Assembly: GCA_964428935.1 (NCBI GenBank) | Contig: CAYSAG010000239.1 | Location: 1 to 8,145 of the forward strand | Length of the DNA: 8,145 nucleotides | Direction of reading: 5' to 3' | From: JAADHY01 sp964428935 | Lineage (GTDB): Bacteria > Planctomycetota > Planctomycetia > Planctomycetales > Planctomycetaceae | Translations under genes and position numbers: made by a program | Shown: in pieces, positions 1 to 6,900 of the stretch | How the letters are laid out: each line of letters begins with the position of its first letter | Numbering within the stretch: the stretch's first letter is position 1 | The notes under the pieces: model-generated | The model's input: the letters and a program-made list of their open reading frames with translations, nothing else | The model's database searches: none | What the model was told of the DNA's origin: nothing

Positions 1-910
1 CCGGGTGCAAACACCGCTCAACAATGTCCGCCAACCGTCGGTCCACCCCGGGCACTCGCCGGTGCTCGTCTGGCAACGGGCTGGAATAAACAATCTCGCG
101 GTAGACTCGCAAACGCTCGGGCAACCCTTCGGCTTGCCGAATGCGCTGCTCGTTCTCGGGCGTTCGGTACGGCGGGTGTCCCACCAGCAGGTGGTAGAAA
201 AGCGCGCCCAAAGCGTAGACGTCCCACCGCGCGTCCGGTACGGCCTGCAGGTCGGCCTGCTCGGGAGCCATGTAGAACAAGGTGCCCAAGGCCGGGTCCT
301 GCTGGTCCGACAACCGAGACTGCCCGAAGTCGCAGAGCCGCGGTTCCATGTCGGCGTCCAACAGCACGTTGGCCGGTTTCAGGTCGCAGTGCAGAACGCC
401 GCAGCCGTGAGCGTGAATGAGTCCGCGGAGGATGGACTTGACAATGCGGACGGCTCGGTCGGGAGCCAGCGGCTGCCGGTCCAGCAGCGCCTGCAGCGAC
501 CCGTTCTCAATGTACTCCATGACGAAGTACGGCGGCTGGCTGTCCCAACCAACGTCAATCAGACGGACAATGTAGCGCGACGTGTAGAGCAGAGCCAGTT
601 TTTCGATTTCGCGACTGAGCAGGGTCCAGTCGAGCCCGCGCCGGTGGTAGTAAAACTTAATGGCCACCTTCTTGCCCGTTTTCTGCTCGTAGGCCAGCCA
701 CACCGACCCGTACGCTCCCCGGCCTAAACACCGCAAGACCGTGTAGCCGGGGACGTCGGCCGGCGGACGCTCGTCGCGTCGACTGGACTGAGCCGACCGG
801 GCTCGGGCCGTCGTGTCTTGAAGGGGCGTCGCGTCCCAAGGCGACACGGGTGCTGTCGCAGCCGAAAACTTTTGCTCCTCGCCGCCGCTTTGCCAGTTGC
901 TTTGCGACAT
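1..910 (-). CDS. Serine/threonine protein kinase (Hanks type, non-RD), 3' end missing
   Basis: This would phosphorylate Ser/Thr on unknown targets. The minus-strand frame opens with ATG at 910, directly after an in-frame TGA (913-911), which fixes the start. It stays open to the window edge (303 codons), so the C-terminus is missing. Residues 1-56 are Ser/Thr/Arg/Gln-rich and probably disordered. The kinase domain then shows the glycine loop GRGAYG (63-68), VAIK lysine K85, E101 as the likely alphaC glutamate, hinge MEYIENGS (131-138), catalytic loop HCDLKPAN (174-181, D176/K178/N181), DFG (194-196), APE (215-217) and DVYALG (230-235). All core catalytic residues are present. The HRD arginine is cysteine, making it a non-RD kinase that may not need activation-loop phosphorylation. 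No clear Shine-Dalgarno precedes the ATG. It is divergent from htrA. Planctomycete kinases often continue into other domains, but here that part is out of view. Confidence 0.93.
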   Translation of the reverse strand, partial: MSQSNWQSGGEEQKFSAATAPVSPWDATPLQDTTARARSAQSSRRDERPPADVPGYTVLRCLGRGAYGSVWLAYEQKTGKKVAIKFYYHRRGLDWTLLSREIEKLALLYTSRYIVRLIDVGWDSQPPYFVMEYIENGSLQALLDRQPLAPDRAVRIVKSILRGLIHAHGCGVLHCDLKPANVLLDADMEPRLCDFGQSRLSDQQDPALGTLFYMAPEQADLQAVPDARWDVYALGALFYHLLVGHPPYRTPENEQRIRQAEGLPERLRVYREIVYSSPLPDEHRRVPGVDRRLADIVERCLHP

Positions 911-1072
911 TCAACCGCTCGTTTCGTCGGAAAAAGCCTGCTTCGCTGAAACGGCAAGACGGACAAGGAAGAGAATTGCCCGAAACCGCTTCGCGACAGC
1001 GCTTCGACGCGTCGGGCGGCACCGCGGAAAGTCCGGACGCCGGCTTGCGTCGGAGCAAGTGAAGCCGACGCC

Positions 1073-1111
1073 GTTCGACCGGCCCGTGGGTCTGCCGTCG
1101 AACCTTTTTTT
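1073..1111 (+). terminator. Intrinsic terminator on the plus strand with no gene in front
   Basis: GTTCGAC (1073-1079) pairs perfectly with GTCGAAC (1097-1103). The stem continues inward as GGC (1081-1083) with GCC (1094-1096) after a single bulged C, giving 10 bp and a 10-nt loop. It is followed by C and seven T (1105-1111), a standard factor-independent layout. On the plus strand nothing upstream is coding except the antisense side of the kinase start. It may therefore end a small RNA or very short transcript, or block leftward antisense readthrough from reaching htrA. On the minus strand the A-run precedes the hairpin, so it would not terminate there. Confidence 0.62.
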
Positions 1112-1437
1112 CGCTTTCCTGAGACCCGTTCGTTTCGCCGCCAGTCGGCTGAACCCACCGAAGAGCGGCCGCTTCGGCGACCACTCCGACCAACAGGCTC
1201 AGCGGCCGGGTCAACAAACCGGCAGGCCGCCCAAGCCAGTCTTGGCAGGCCGTTGGCCGCTGTCAAGCGGCTGAGCGCCGAGCCGTCTGCCGCGAAACGG
1301 CGGGCTTCGTCGCCGTCGGTCGCCAGGCCGCTGGCCGAGTCGCTGTGCACCGCCGCAGTCGGTTCGCTCCATGCGACCTCAGCCCCGTCCCGTTCCAGCG
1401 CCTTCGCGCGGCGGCCAAGCGGCGAGTCACGTCCAAA

Positions 1438-1526
1438 CGGCCTGTCTGCGGCAGGCCGCTGCGACTTCGCTCAGACTGCCGACCTGGCAGTCAGCGCGCC
1501 GCGTTCAGACCCTGCCACTCTGGCAG
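1438..1526. promoter_or_regulatory. Three evenly spaced CTGYC/GGCAG dyads, candidate activator or repressor sites
   Basis: Three inverted repeats share half-sites. The first, CGGCCTG (1438-1444) with CAGGCCG (1452-1458), contains CTGTC-TGC-GGCAG (1442-1454). The second is ACTGCC-GACCT-GGCAGT (1475-1491). The third is CTGCCA-CTC-TGGCAG (1512-1526). Their centres are 1448, 1483 and 1519, so spacing is 35 and 36 bp, about 3.4 helical turns. The word TCAGAC occurs at or just before the second and third copies (1471, 1505). They lie 300-380 bp before the htrA start codon. Relative to the start predicted from the sigma54-like element they sit near -274, -239 and -203, the usual zone for sigma54 enhancers. 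The binding protein is unknown and I match it to no named regulator. Confidence 0.45.
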
Positions 1527-1627
1527 CCTCCCGGGCAGCGCACTGGAGAGTGTGTCGTAACTCGGTGTACTGAAAGAAGAAACGCCCGACGCGCCTGTGG
1601 CCAACCGCTCCGGCATGCCATGTGCAG

Positions 1628-1648
1628 CCCCGACCGACTCAGTCGGGG
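1628..1648. repeat. 7-bp inverted repeat upstream of htrA
   Basis: CCCCGAC (1628-1634) and GTCGGGG (1642-1648) are perfect complements around a 7-nt centre. A second register, CCGACT-C-AGTCGG, lies inside it. No T-run follows, so it is not an intrinsic terminator. It sits between the dyad cluster and the sigma54-like element, about 75-95 bp before the predicted start. It could bind an architectural protein or regulator. It could also form a leader hairpin if a start lies further upstream. Confidence 0.4.
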
Positions 1649-1694
1649 GAAGAGCGACGTCGGCAACCGGGGTCCGGGTGAGAGGTGAGTTTTA

Positions 1695-1711
1695 TTGGCA
1701 CGAGCGTCGCG
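1695..1711 (+). promoter_or_regulatory. Sigma54-like -24/-12 promoter element for htrA
   Basis: TTGGCACG (1695-1702) matches the full -24 block of the RpoN consensus TGGCACG-N4-TTGCW. After four bases comes TCGCG (1707-1711), which keeps the essential GC (1709-1710) but differs at two -12 positions. GG (1697-1698) and GC are separated by exactly 10 nt, as required. The predicted start is about 1722, giving a ~100-nt leader to the htrA ATG at 1821. Dyads upstream are positioned as enhancers would be. The imperfect -12 half and the high GC of the region leave chance as a real alternative. Confidence 0.4.
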
Positions 1712-1804
1712 CGGAAGCCGGGTCGGCTAAAGCAGACGGACTTCGGAAAAGCATTGGTCGGTCAGGCTCCCGCGCGGCCAAGACCGTGGTGGAAACTAGA
1801 AGCG

Positions 1805-1813
1805 AAGGGAGGA
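1805..1813 (+). promoter_or_regulatory. Ribosome binding site of htrA
   Basis: AAGGGAGGA lies 7 nt before the ATG at 1821. It is a strong Shine-Dalgarno match and supports this start over other in-frame candidates. By contrast the kinase at 910 shows no such site. Confidence 0.75.
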
Positions 1814-1820
1814 CTAGGCC

Positions 1821-3320
1821 ATGGCAAGGAGACTGACTCAACTGCAGCGGGTGACGGTCGCTTTGGCCGTCCTGGTCGGTTTGACGCTGGGCGTGGGAGC
1901 CACGGCGCTGGTCAGCGGAACGCAAAGCTCCGACCAGCCGGCCGCGTCGTTCGACTCGGGCTCGTACCAACGAGCTCAAGACCTGTCGGCGGCGTTTCGG
2001 CAAGCGGCTCGAGTCATTGGGCCGTCGGTGGTCAGCATTACCACCGAGACGCACGTTGGCTACGTGCAAGCGGGTCCGGGAATGGTCCCACAGATTCCGG
2101 AAGAGCTGCGGCGGTTTTTCGGCGACGAGTTCGGCCGGTTCTTCGACATTCCCGTGCCTCCGCGCGGAGGCGTGCAAGTGGGCTTTGGCAGCGGCGTCAT
2201 TGTCAGCAAGGACGGCTACATTCTGACCAACAACCACGTGGTCGCTGACGTCGACCGCATTACGGTGAAGACGTGGGACGAGTCGGAGTACACGGCCGAG
2301 GTGGTGGGACGGGACCCGAAGACCGACGTGGCCGTCCTGAAAATCAACGCCGACAACCTCCAGCCGGCCCGACTGGGCGACTCGGACCAAGTGCAAGTCG
2401 GCGACTGGGTCTTGGCCATTGGCGGACCGTTTGGTTTGGAGCACACCGTGACGGCCGGAATCATTAGCGCGAAAGGACGCAGCACCATTGGGCTGGCCGA
2501 CTACGAGAACTTCATTCAGACGGACGCGGCCATCAACCCGGGCAACAGCGGTGGCCCGTTGGTGAACTTGCGAGGTGAAGTGATTGGAATCAACACGGCC
2601 ATTGCCTCGCGCACCGGTTCGTACGCCGGAATCGGCTTTGCCATTCCAATCAACATGGCCCGTCGAATCATGGACAGCTTAATCCAACACGGGCGTGTGG
2701 AGCGGGGTTACCTGGGAGCTGTCATTCAGGACTTGAGCAAAGACCTGGCCCGCTCCTTCGGCTACGACGGGCCTTACGGCGTGCTCATTGCCGACGTGGC
2801 CAAAGACGGGCCGGCCGAGAAAGCGGGGCTGCGTCCGGGCGACATTGTCGTCAAGTACAACGGCAAGCCCATGCGTCACGCCAGTGAACTGCGGAACGCC
2901 GTGGCGTCGACTCCGCCCGACACCGTGGCCGAACTGGAAATTTTCCGGGACGGCCAAGTCCGAACGGTCAAGGTGAAAATCGGTTTGCTCGACGAAAAGG
3001 TCATTGTCAGTCAGAACGGACAGGCTTCGTCGTCCACTGACTTGGGCCTGACCGTCCGGACGCTGACGCCGCAGATTGCCGAACAGCTTGGCTACGACGC
3101 CGACCAAAAGGGCGTGGTAGTGGTCGAAATTGACCCGACCGGCTTGGCTGCGGCCGCGGGCCTCCGACCCGGAGACATCATTGTGTCGGTCAACGGCCAA
3201 CCGGTCGTCGACGCCACGTCGTTCCGAAAGGCTTTGCGTCAGGCCGACCTGCAGAAAGGCATTCGCATGCAGGTGAAGTCGCAGGGCTACAGCCGGTTCG
3301 TGTTCCTGAAAGCTCGGTGA
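1821..3320 (+). CDS. htrA: HtrA/Deg family serine endoprotease with two PDZ domains
   Basis: An envelope quality-control protease/chaperone that degrades misfolded exported proteins. The 499 residues begin with a basic stretch and a hydrophobic segment (about 10-31), a signal peptide or signal anchor that places the protease outside the cytoplasmic membrane. The trypsin-like domain spans about 60-285 and has a complete triad: H139 in TNNHVV, D169 in KTDVAVLK and S243 in GNSGGP. PDZ1 covers about 295-388 and PDZ2 about 405-498, each with an AGLRPGD turn (335-341, 446-452) preceding its NG turn. Length and order match DegP/DegQ. The short LA-type loop region (about 83-116, FF-rich) suggests family variation there. 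The ATG is backed by a strong ribosome site. The gene follows a long spacer with a sigma54-like element and dyads. A long hairpin follows the stop. DegP versus DegQ cannot be decided from this sequence. Confidence 0.97.
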   Translation: MARRLTQLQRVTVALAVLVGLTLGVGATALVSGTQSSDQPAASFDSGSYQRAQDLSAAFRQAARVIGPSVVSITTETHVGYVQAGPGMVPQIPEELRRFFGDEFGRFFDIPVPPRGGVQVGFGSGVIVSKDGYILTNNHVVADVDRITVKTWDESEYTAEVVGRDPKTDVAVLKINADNLQPARLGDSDQVQVGDWVLAIGGPFGLEHTVTAGIISAKGRSTIGLADYENFIQTDAAINPGNSGGPLVNLRGEVIGINTAIASRTGSYAGIGFAIPINMARRIMDSLIQHGRVERGYLGAVIQDLSKDLARSFGYDGPYGVLIADVAKDGPAEKAGLRPGDIVVKYNGKPMRHASELRNAVASTPPDTVAELEIFRDGQVRTVKVKIGLLDEKVIVSQNGQASSSTDLGLTVRTLTPQIAEQLGYDADQKGVVVVEIDPTGLAAAAGLRPGDIIVSVNGQPVVDATSFRKALRQADLQKGIRMQVKSQGYSRFVFLKAR

Positions 3321-3340
3321 GCGAAGCGGCAGGCGCGGAC

Positions 3341-3399
3341 GACGGGCTTGGCGGAGCGGCGGTCGACGCGCTGAAGCCGCTCGTTTCGCCGAGCCCGTC
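3341..3399 (+). terminator. Long GC-rich hairpin after htrA, possible terminator or mRNA 3' stabiliser
   Basis: Beginning 20 nt after the htrA stop, GACGGGCTTGGCG (3341-3353) pairs with CGCCGAGCCCGTC (3387-3399), 12 Watson-Crick pairs plus one G-U. Continuing inward, GAGCGGC (3354-3360) pairs with GCCGCTC (3376-3382), with GTTT (3383-3386) bulged on one side and a 15-nt loop. Twenty paired positions in a 59-nt element is well beyond background even in GC-rich DNA. No T-run follows, so a classical intrinsic terminator is not shown. It may terminate poorly or with Rho, protect the htrA 3' end, or attenuate the downstream gene. Confidence 0.55.
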
Positions 3400-3437
3400 C
3401 GACCGCTCGGCGTCACTCGGTTGGTGCTTGGCGACCG

Positions 3438-3444
3438 AGGGAGG
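3438..3444 (+). promoter_or_regulatory. Ribosome binding site that sets the start of the small helical gene
   Basis: AGGGAGG ends 9 nt before the ATG at 3454. It lies downstream of the in-frame TTG at 3421, so it argues that translation starts at 3454 and not at that earlier codon. Confidence 0.7.
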
Positions 3445-3453
3445 CTGCTGGAA

Positions 3454-3951
3454 ATGAGCAACGCGGCTGGTTCGAACGCGGTGGCTCGAAAGGCGGCTCG
3501 ACCGCAACAGCCGGACGCAGCGCGAGCGGCTCAGACCGACGGCCCGGTCCGGCCCGACGCCCCTTTGCCGGACGCCGGCCTGACCAGCCTGCTGCTGAAG
3601 GACCTGTCCGCGCTGTTGCGAGAACCCATGCACCAGCAAGACGCCGAGTGGGCCAAGGCCATTGTCGACAAGCTACTGCAACTGACCACGCCGCAGCCTC
3701 CCGAGCAAAGCCAAACCGCGGAAACGGCCGACGCGTCGGCCGGCCGCACGCCAAACGCGACGCAAGCCGAGCTGGCGGACGAGCTGCAACACTTGCGCGA
3801 ACGGCTGGTCCGTCTGCGTCAGCAAATTGAGTGGAAAACCAGTCCGCTTCACCCGCAGGTCGACGACGAACTGAAGGCTTCGCTGTTGACCTCGGTCAAA
3901 CGCGTCGTCCAACTGCTCGGCAAAGCGGCGCGCCGAGAGTCGCTCGGCTGA
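3454..3951 (+). CDS. Hypothetical helical protein, 165 residues
   Basis: I do not recognise a family. The protein has no signal peptide or membrane segment and is probably cytoplasmic. Residues 1-40 are Ala/Pro/Arg-rich and likely disordered. Helices are suggested at about 42-58 (leucine-rich) and 61-77. A Pro/Gln/Thr/Ala linker runs from 78 to 104. A heptad-like amphipathic helix spans about 105-127 (LRERLVRLRQQIEW), and a last helix about 138-160 ends in SVKRVVQLLGKA. That pattern suits a small coiled-coil or adaptor protein that self-associates or binds a partner; this is inference. An in-frame TTG at 3421 would add 11 residues, but the AGGGAGG site favours 3454. It lies 133 nt after htrA with a hairpin between, so co-transcription is possible but may be damped. 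Its stop is only 6 nt from the stop of the converging large gene. Confidence 0.72.
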   Translation: MSNAAGSNAVARKAARPQQPDAARAAQTDGPVRPDAPLPDAGLTSLLLKDLSALLREPMHQQDAEWAKAIVDKLLQLTTPQPPEQSQTAETADASAGRTPNATQAELADELQHLRERLVRLRQQIEWKTSPLHPQVDDELKASLLTSVKRVVQLLGKAARRESLG

Positions 3952-3957
3952 AGGCGG

Positions 3958-6900
3958 CTACGGGCGAGCTTTCCAGCCGGGTTTGCTCGCGTCCTTCGTT
4001 TCTGCCTCGGACGCCGTTTCTTTTTTCGAGCGAGTCGTGTTTTCCGAGCGTGCCGTCTTCGAGTTGTCCGCCGAGCCCCCGTCTTTGCTCTCGGACTTCG
4101 ACTTCTCACGCGTCTCCGTCCGCTTGGCCTTCAGGTGACGCGACAAGATTTCTGCTCGGTAAGCCTTCAGCGGTCGAATGAGCGTGCGCACGAGGAATTC
4201 GCGGCGTCCTTGCCAGTCCTGCGGCGAGACGCCAGCCTGTGCTCGCAGCCGGTCCATTGCCGCCAACGTTTGCTCCACGGCCAGGACGCTTTGGTCAATG
4301 TCGTTCAAGACAATTTCCGCTGAAGTGGGACGCACCGACGCCCGGTTCAGCCACCGTCCGGCCAGCGTTTGCAGCAGCGCGTTCATTTGGTCCCAGCGTT
4401 GGACGGGGTCGGGCAAGGCCGACGGCTGGTCACGGAGCAGCTTCAGCGCCTGGACGACTTCTCGCACCGAGCGGTCTGCTGGCGGAGCGAAGTAAACGGT
4501 GTGCAGTCGGTGGAGCAGTTCGGCCGACGGGTTCGGCTGGGTCGACCGAGCCCACAGCGAGGCGACCTCGGCGTGCAGAAAGTAGCTCACCAGCGGGTCG
4601 TACGGCTGTTCGTAGCGTTCGACTTCGCGAATTTTTGCGGGCGTCGGCGAGTGAACGGCCTGGCCCAAGGCTTTCAGGAAGTCCAGCCGGTGCTGGTCTT
4701 CGGCCGTTCGCGTTCGACGAGGCTCCTCGCCGCTGACCAACCGAATTTTCGTCCGTGGGTGCTTGGTCAACTGTTCGCGCACGGCCTTTCGGTACGCCCA
4801 GTACTGGTCCGGGTACTGCGACAGCAGCTCGGCCCGCTTCTGCACTTCCCGCAGACGCAGTCGGACCTCGGGGGCTTGAGCGTCCGGGCCGGCGAAGCTG
4901 GCCAGCAGGCGAGTGTGTCGCGCCAGCAAGGCAACCATTTGCTGTCGTTTCGGTCCCCACTTGAGCACTTCCAGCGGGACTCGGAAGGCCAGACGGGCGT
5001 CGGCCAACGTGTTCGTCACGCCGGCGAAGTCGTCGGACTTCTCCACTCCCACGTACGCCACCACCCGGAGCAGCTCGGACCAGTCCAGACCGGCCGAAGC
5101 CAGCAGCCGACGCACGTGCGGGGCCTTCAGCCGTTCCAGCACCCCCGGCTGCACCACCCCGGCCGGCAGACGCGTGGCCGTCAGCAGCATTTCGCCCGGT
5201 GCCGTCTCGAACACCACCACGTGCGGAAAGACGTCGCGCAGCGTCCGCAGAATCGACTGAAGCGACTCCGGACCGCAGTCAATGCTCTGAAACCGCTGGC
5301 AGTAAATTCCGTCGTCAGCCAAGTGACGAGCCACTCGGCGGTAGTAGCTTCGAGTCCACCGACTGGTGGAATGGAGCAGGGCGGCCGAGTCGGGGTTGTC
5401 GAGAATGAGGTCGAAGCGGGCCGAGCCGCAGCACAAGGCCACGGCCGGGTCCACCGGCAGCAGTTGCAGCCGGTCGTCGTCGAGCGACGCTTCGCCGGTT
5501 CGAGCCAGCCGCTGCCGGGTCAATTGCACCAACGCTCGGTCCGGCTCGACACACACCACTTGCTGCGTCGGGAAGCCCAAACAGGCCGTCAACTGACAGC
5601 CGCCCCCCAAGCCCAGCAGCAGCACGCGTCGAGGCCTCTGGTGAAGGCAAAGCGGGACCACAGCGTGAAGCAGCTCCGGCGCGTAGTGCGGGTTGACCCG
5701 CGGGTCGGCGCTGACCACCGACTTCGGCACGCCCGACTCACGCACCACCCAAGTCGCTCCGCGGCACACCCACACCGTCAGAGTGCTCCGACCACTCTCG
5801 CAGACCGCCACACACCGACTTTCGTCCAAGTGCGGCAGCAGAGCCGGCTCCAGGCCCGTCCGCTTGGCCTGAAACACCTGCGAGTTGAAAAGCAGTTTCG
5901 CGGAAAGGTCGGGACGAAAGCGAGAGCTCCACCAGGGAGAAGCCAGGGCGGCCAAAGCCGCCGCACAGGCCAAGGCCGCTCGCAACCACGGCGCTCGCGC
6001 GTCGGACGCCTCCGCAGACGCTGCCGGTCTTTTCTCAGACGGCCCGCCCCGTTCGGCCGCTCGTTCGCCCTCCGTCGCTCCTTTGCGGCCGCTGTCTTTC
6101 CCCAGCCCGTGTTGTGGCGTCGGCTGCTTCGGCCGGACCGACCGCTCGGTCTGCGAAAGCCGTTCCGACGGCTCCGGCCGGTCGGTCTGTCGAGCCGCCG
6201 ACGCTCGTCGCGCACGGACCGCGGCTGCCCACCACCGAGCCAAGCCCAAAGCCACCAGCACGTAGCAGCACGAACTGACCAGCGTGGCCGTCCCCACCAA
6301 CGGCAACAACAGCCGTCCGAGTGCAAACCCGACGCACACCGCAGCCAGCGACCGAGCAAGGCCGCTGAACGGTCGGCGGCCAGACGGACTGCTCGGACCA
6401 AACAATTTTCCAAACGGGACCGTTTGGACGCTCACCGAGCCAGCTCCGGTCCGCGCAACGCCGGCCGGCACCAGCAACGCCGCCAGTCCTCCCACTGGGA
6501 GCAACGTCACGGCCAACAACGCCAGCCGAGCGGGCATGGAAACGACCACGTGTCCCAGAAAAGCGTTAATGCCCAAGGTCGCTTGCACAAGGAGCGGAAA
6601 GGCGGCCAACAGCAGCGAACCCAAAGCGGCCAGAGCGAGCGTAGCGGCCGCAGCCCGTCGCCCGTTCGGCCGGACCACCCAACCGGCCAGGCCCGCCCCG
6701 AGCAACACCAACGCCCACTCGCTGGCGGCCAACCACAGGCCGACGGGCATGAGCTGGTGGAGCATTCGCGTCAGGCCGGCCAGCAACAGGCCGACCGTCA
6801 CCAACGCCAAGCCCGCCAGCAGCTCGACGACCCCGGCGGCTTGGACGGACTGCGCGCACCGAACGCTTGGAGCGGCATTCTGCACCGGGTCCGGCTCAGA

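Larger units (their letters stand above)
911..1820. other. Long regulatory spacer between divergent kinase and htrA genes
   Basis: About 0.9 kb without a convincing protein gene. The open frames here give Arg/Ser/Ala-rich products with no recognisable domain, and several run antisense into the kinase. A GTG-started frame at 850-1062 (+), 70 codons and basic, stops 10 nt before the terminator at 1073-1111. It has only AAGG as a possible ribosome site and overlaps the kinase start, so I do not call it a gene. The spacer contains an orphan terminator, a hairpin at 1158-1177 (CCGAAG/CTTCGG), the word GGCAGGCCG three times (1221, 1244, 1450), three spaced dyads, a fourth dyad and a sigma54-like element, mostly listed separately. 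No tRNA or CRISPR is seen. Confidence 0.7.

Noticed and set aside
1026..1038. GGAAAGTCCGGAC, resembling the conserved 5' motif of RNase P RNA
   Set aside because: The later conserved RNase P blocks are not found, and an intrinsic terminator lies only ~35 nt downstream, far too soon for a 350-400 nt RNA. Probably chance.
724..1350. Minus-strand 208-codon frame overlapping the kinase start
   Set aside because: It begins with GTG, has no ribosome site, gives an Arg/Ser/Ala-rich product without motifs, and overlaps the well-supported kinase in another frame.
1522..1540. TGGCAG...GGGC as a second sigma54-like -24/-12 element
   Set aside because: The GG to GC distance is off by one or more and the -12 block does not match. 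The TGGCAG belongs to the dyad at 1512-1526.
1538..1556. GCGCACT-GGAG-AGTGTGT, a weak CIRCE-like inverted repeat upstream of htrA
   Set aside because: The arms are imperfect and the centre is 4 nt; CIRCE needs TTAGCACTC-N9-GAGTGCTAA.
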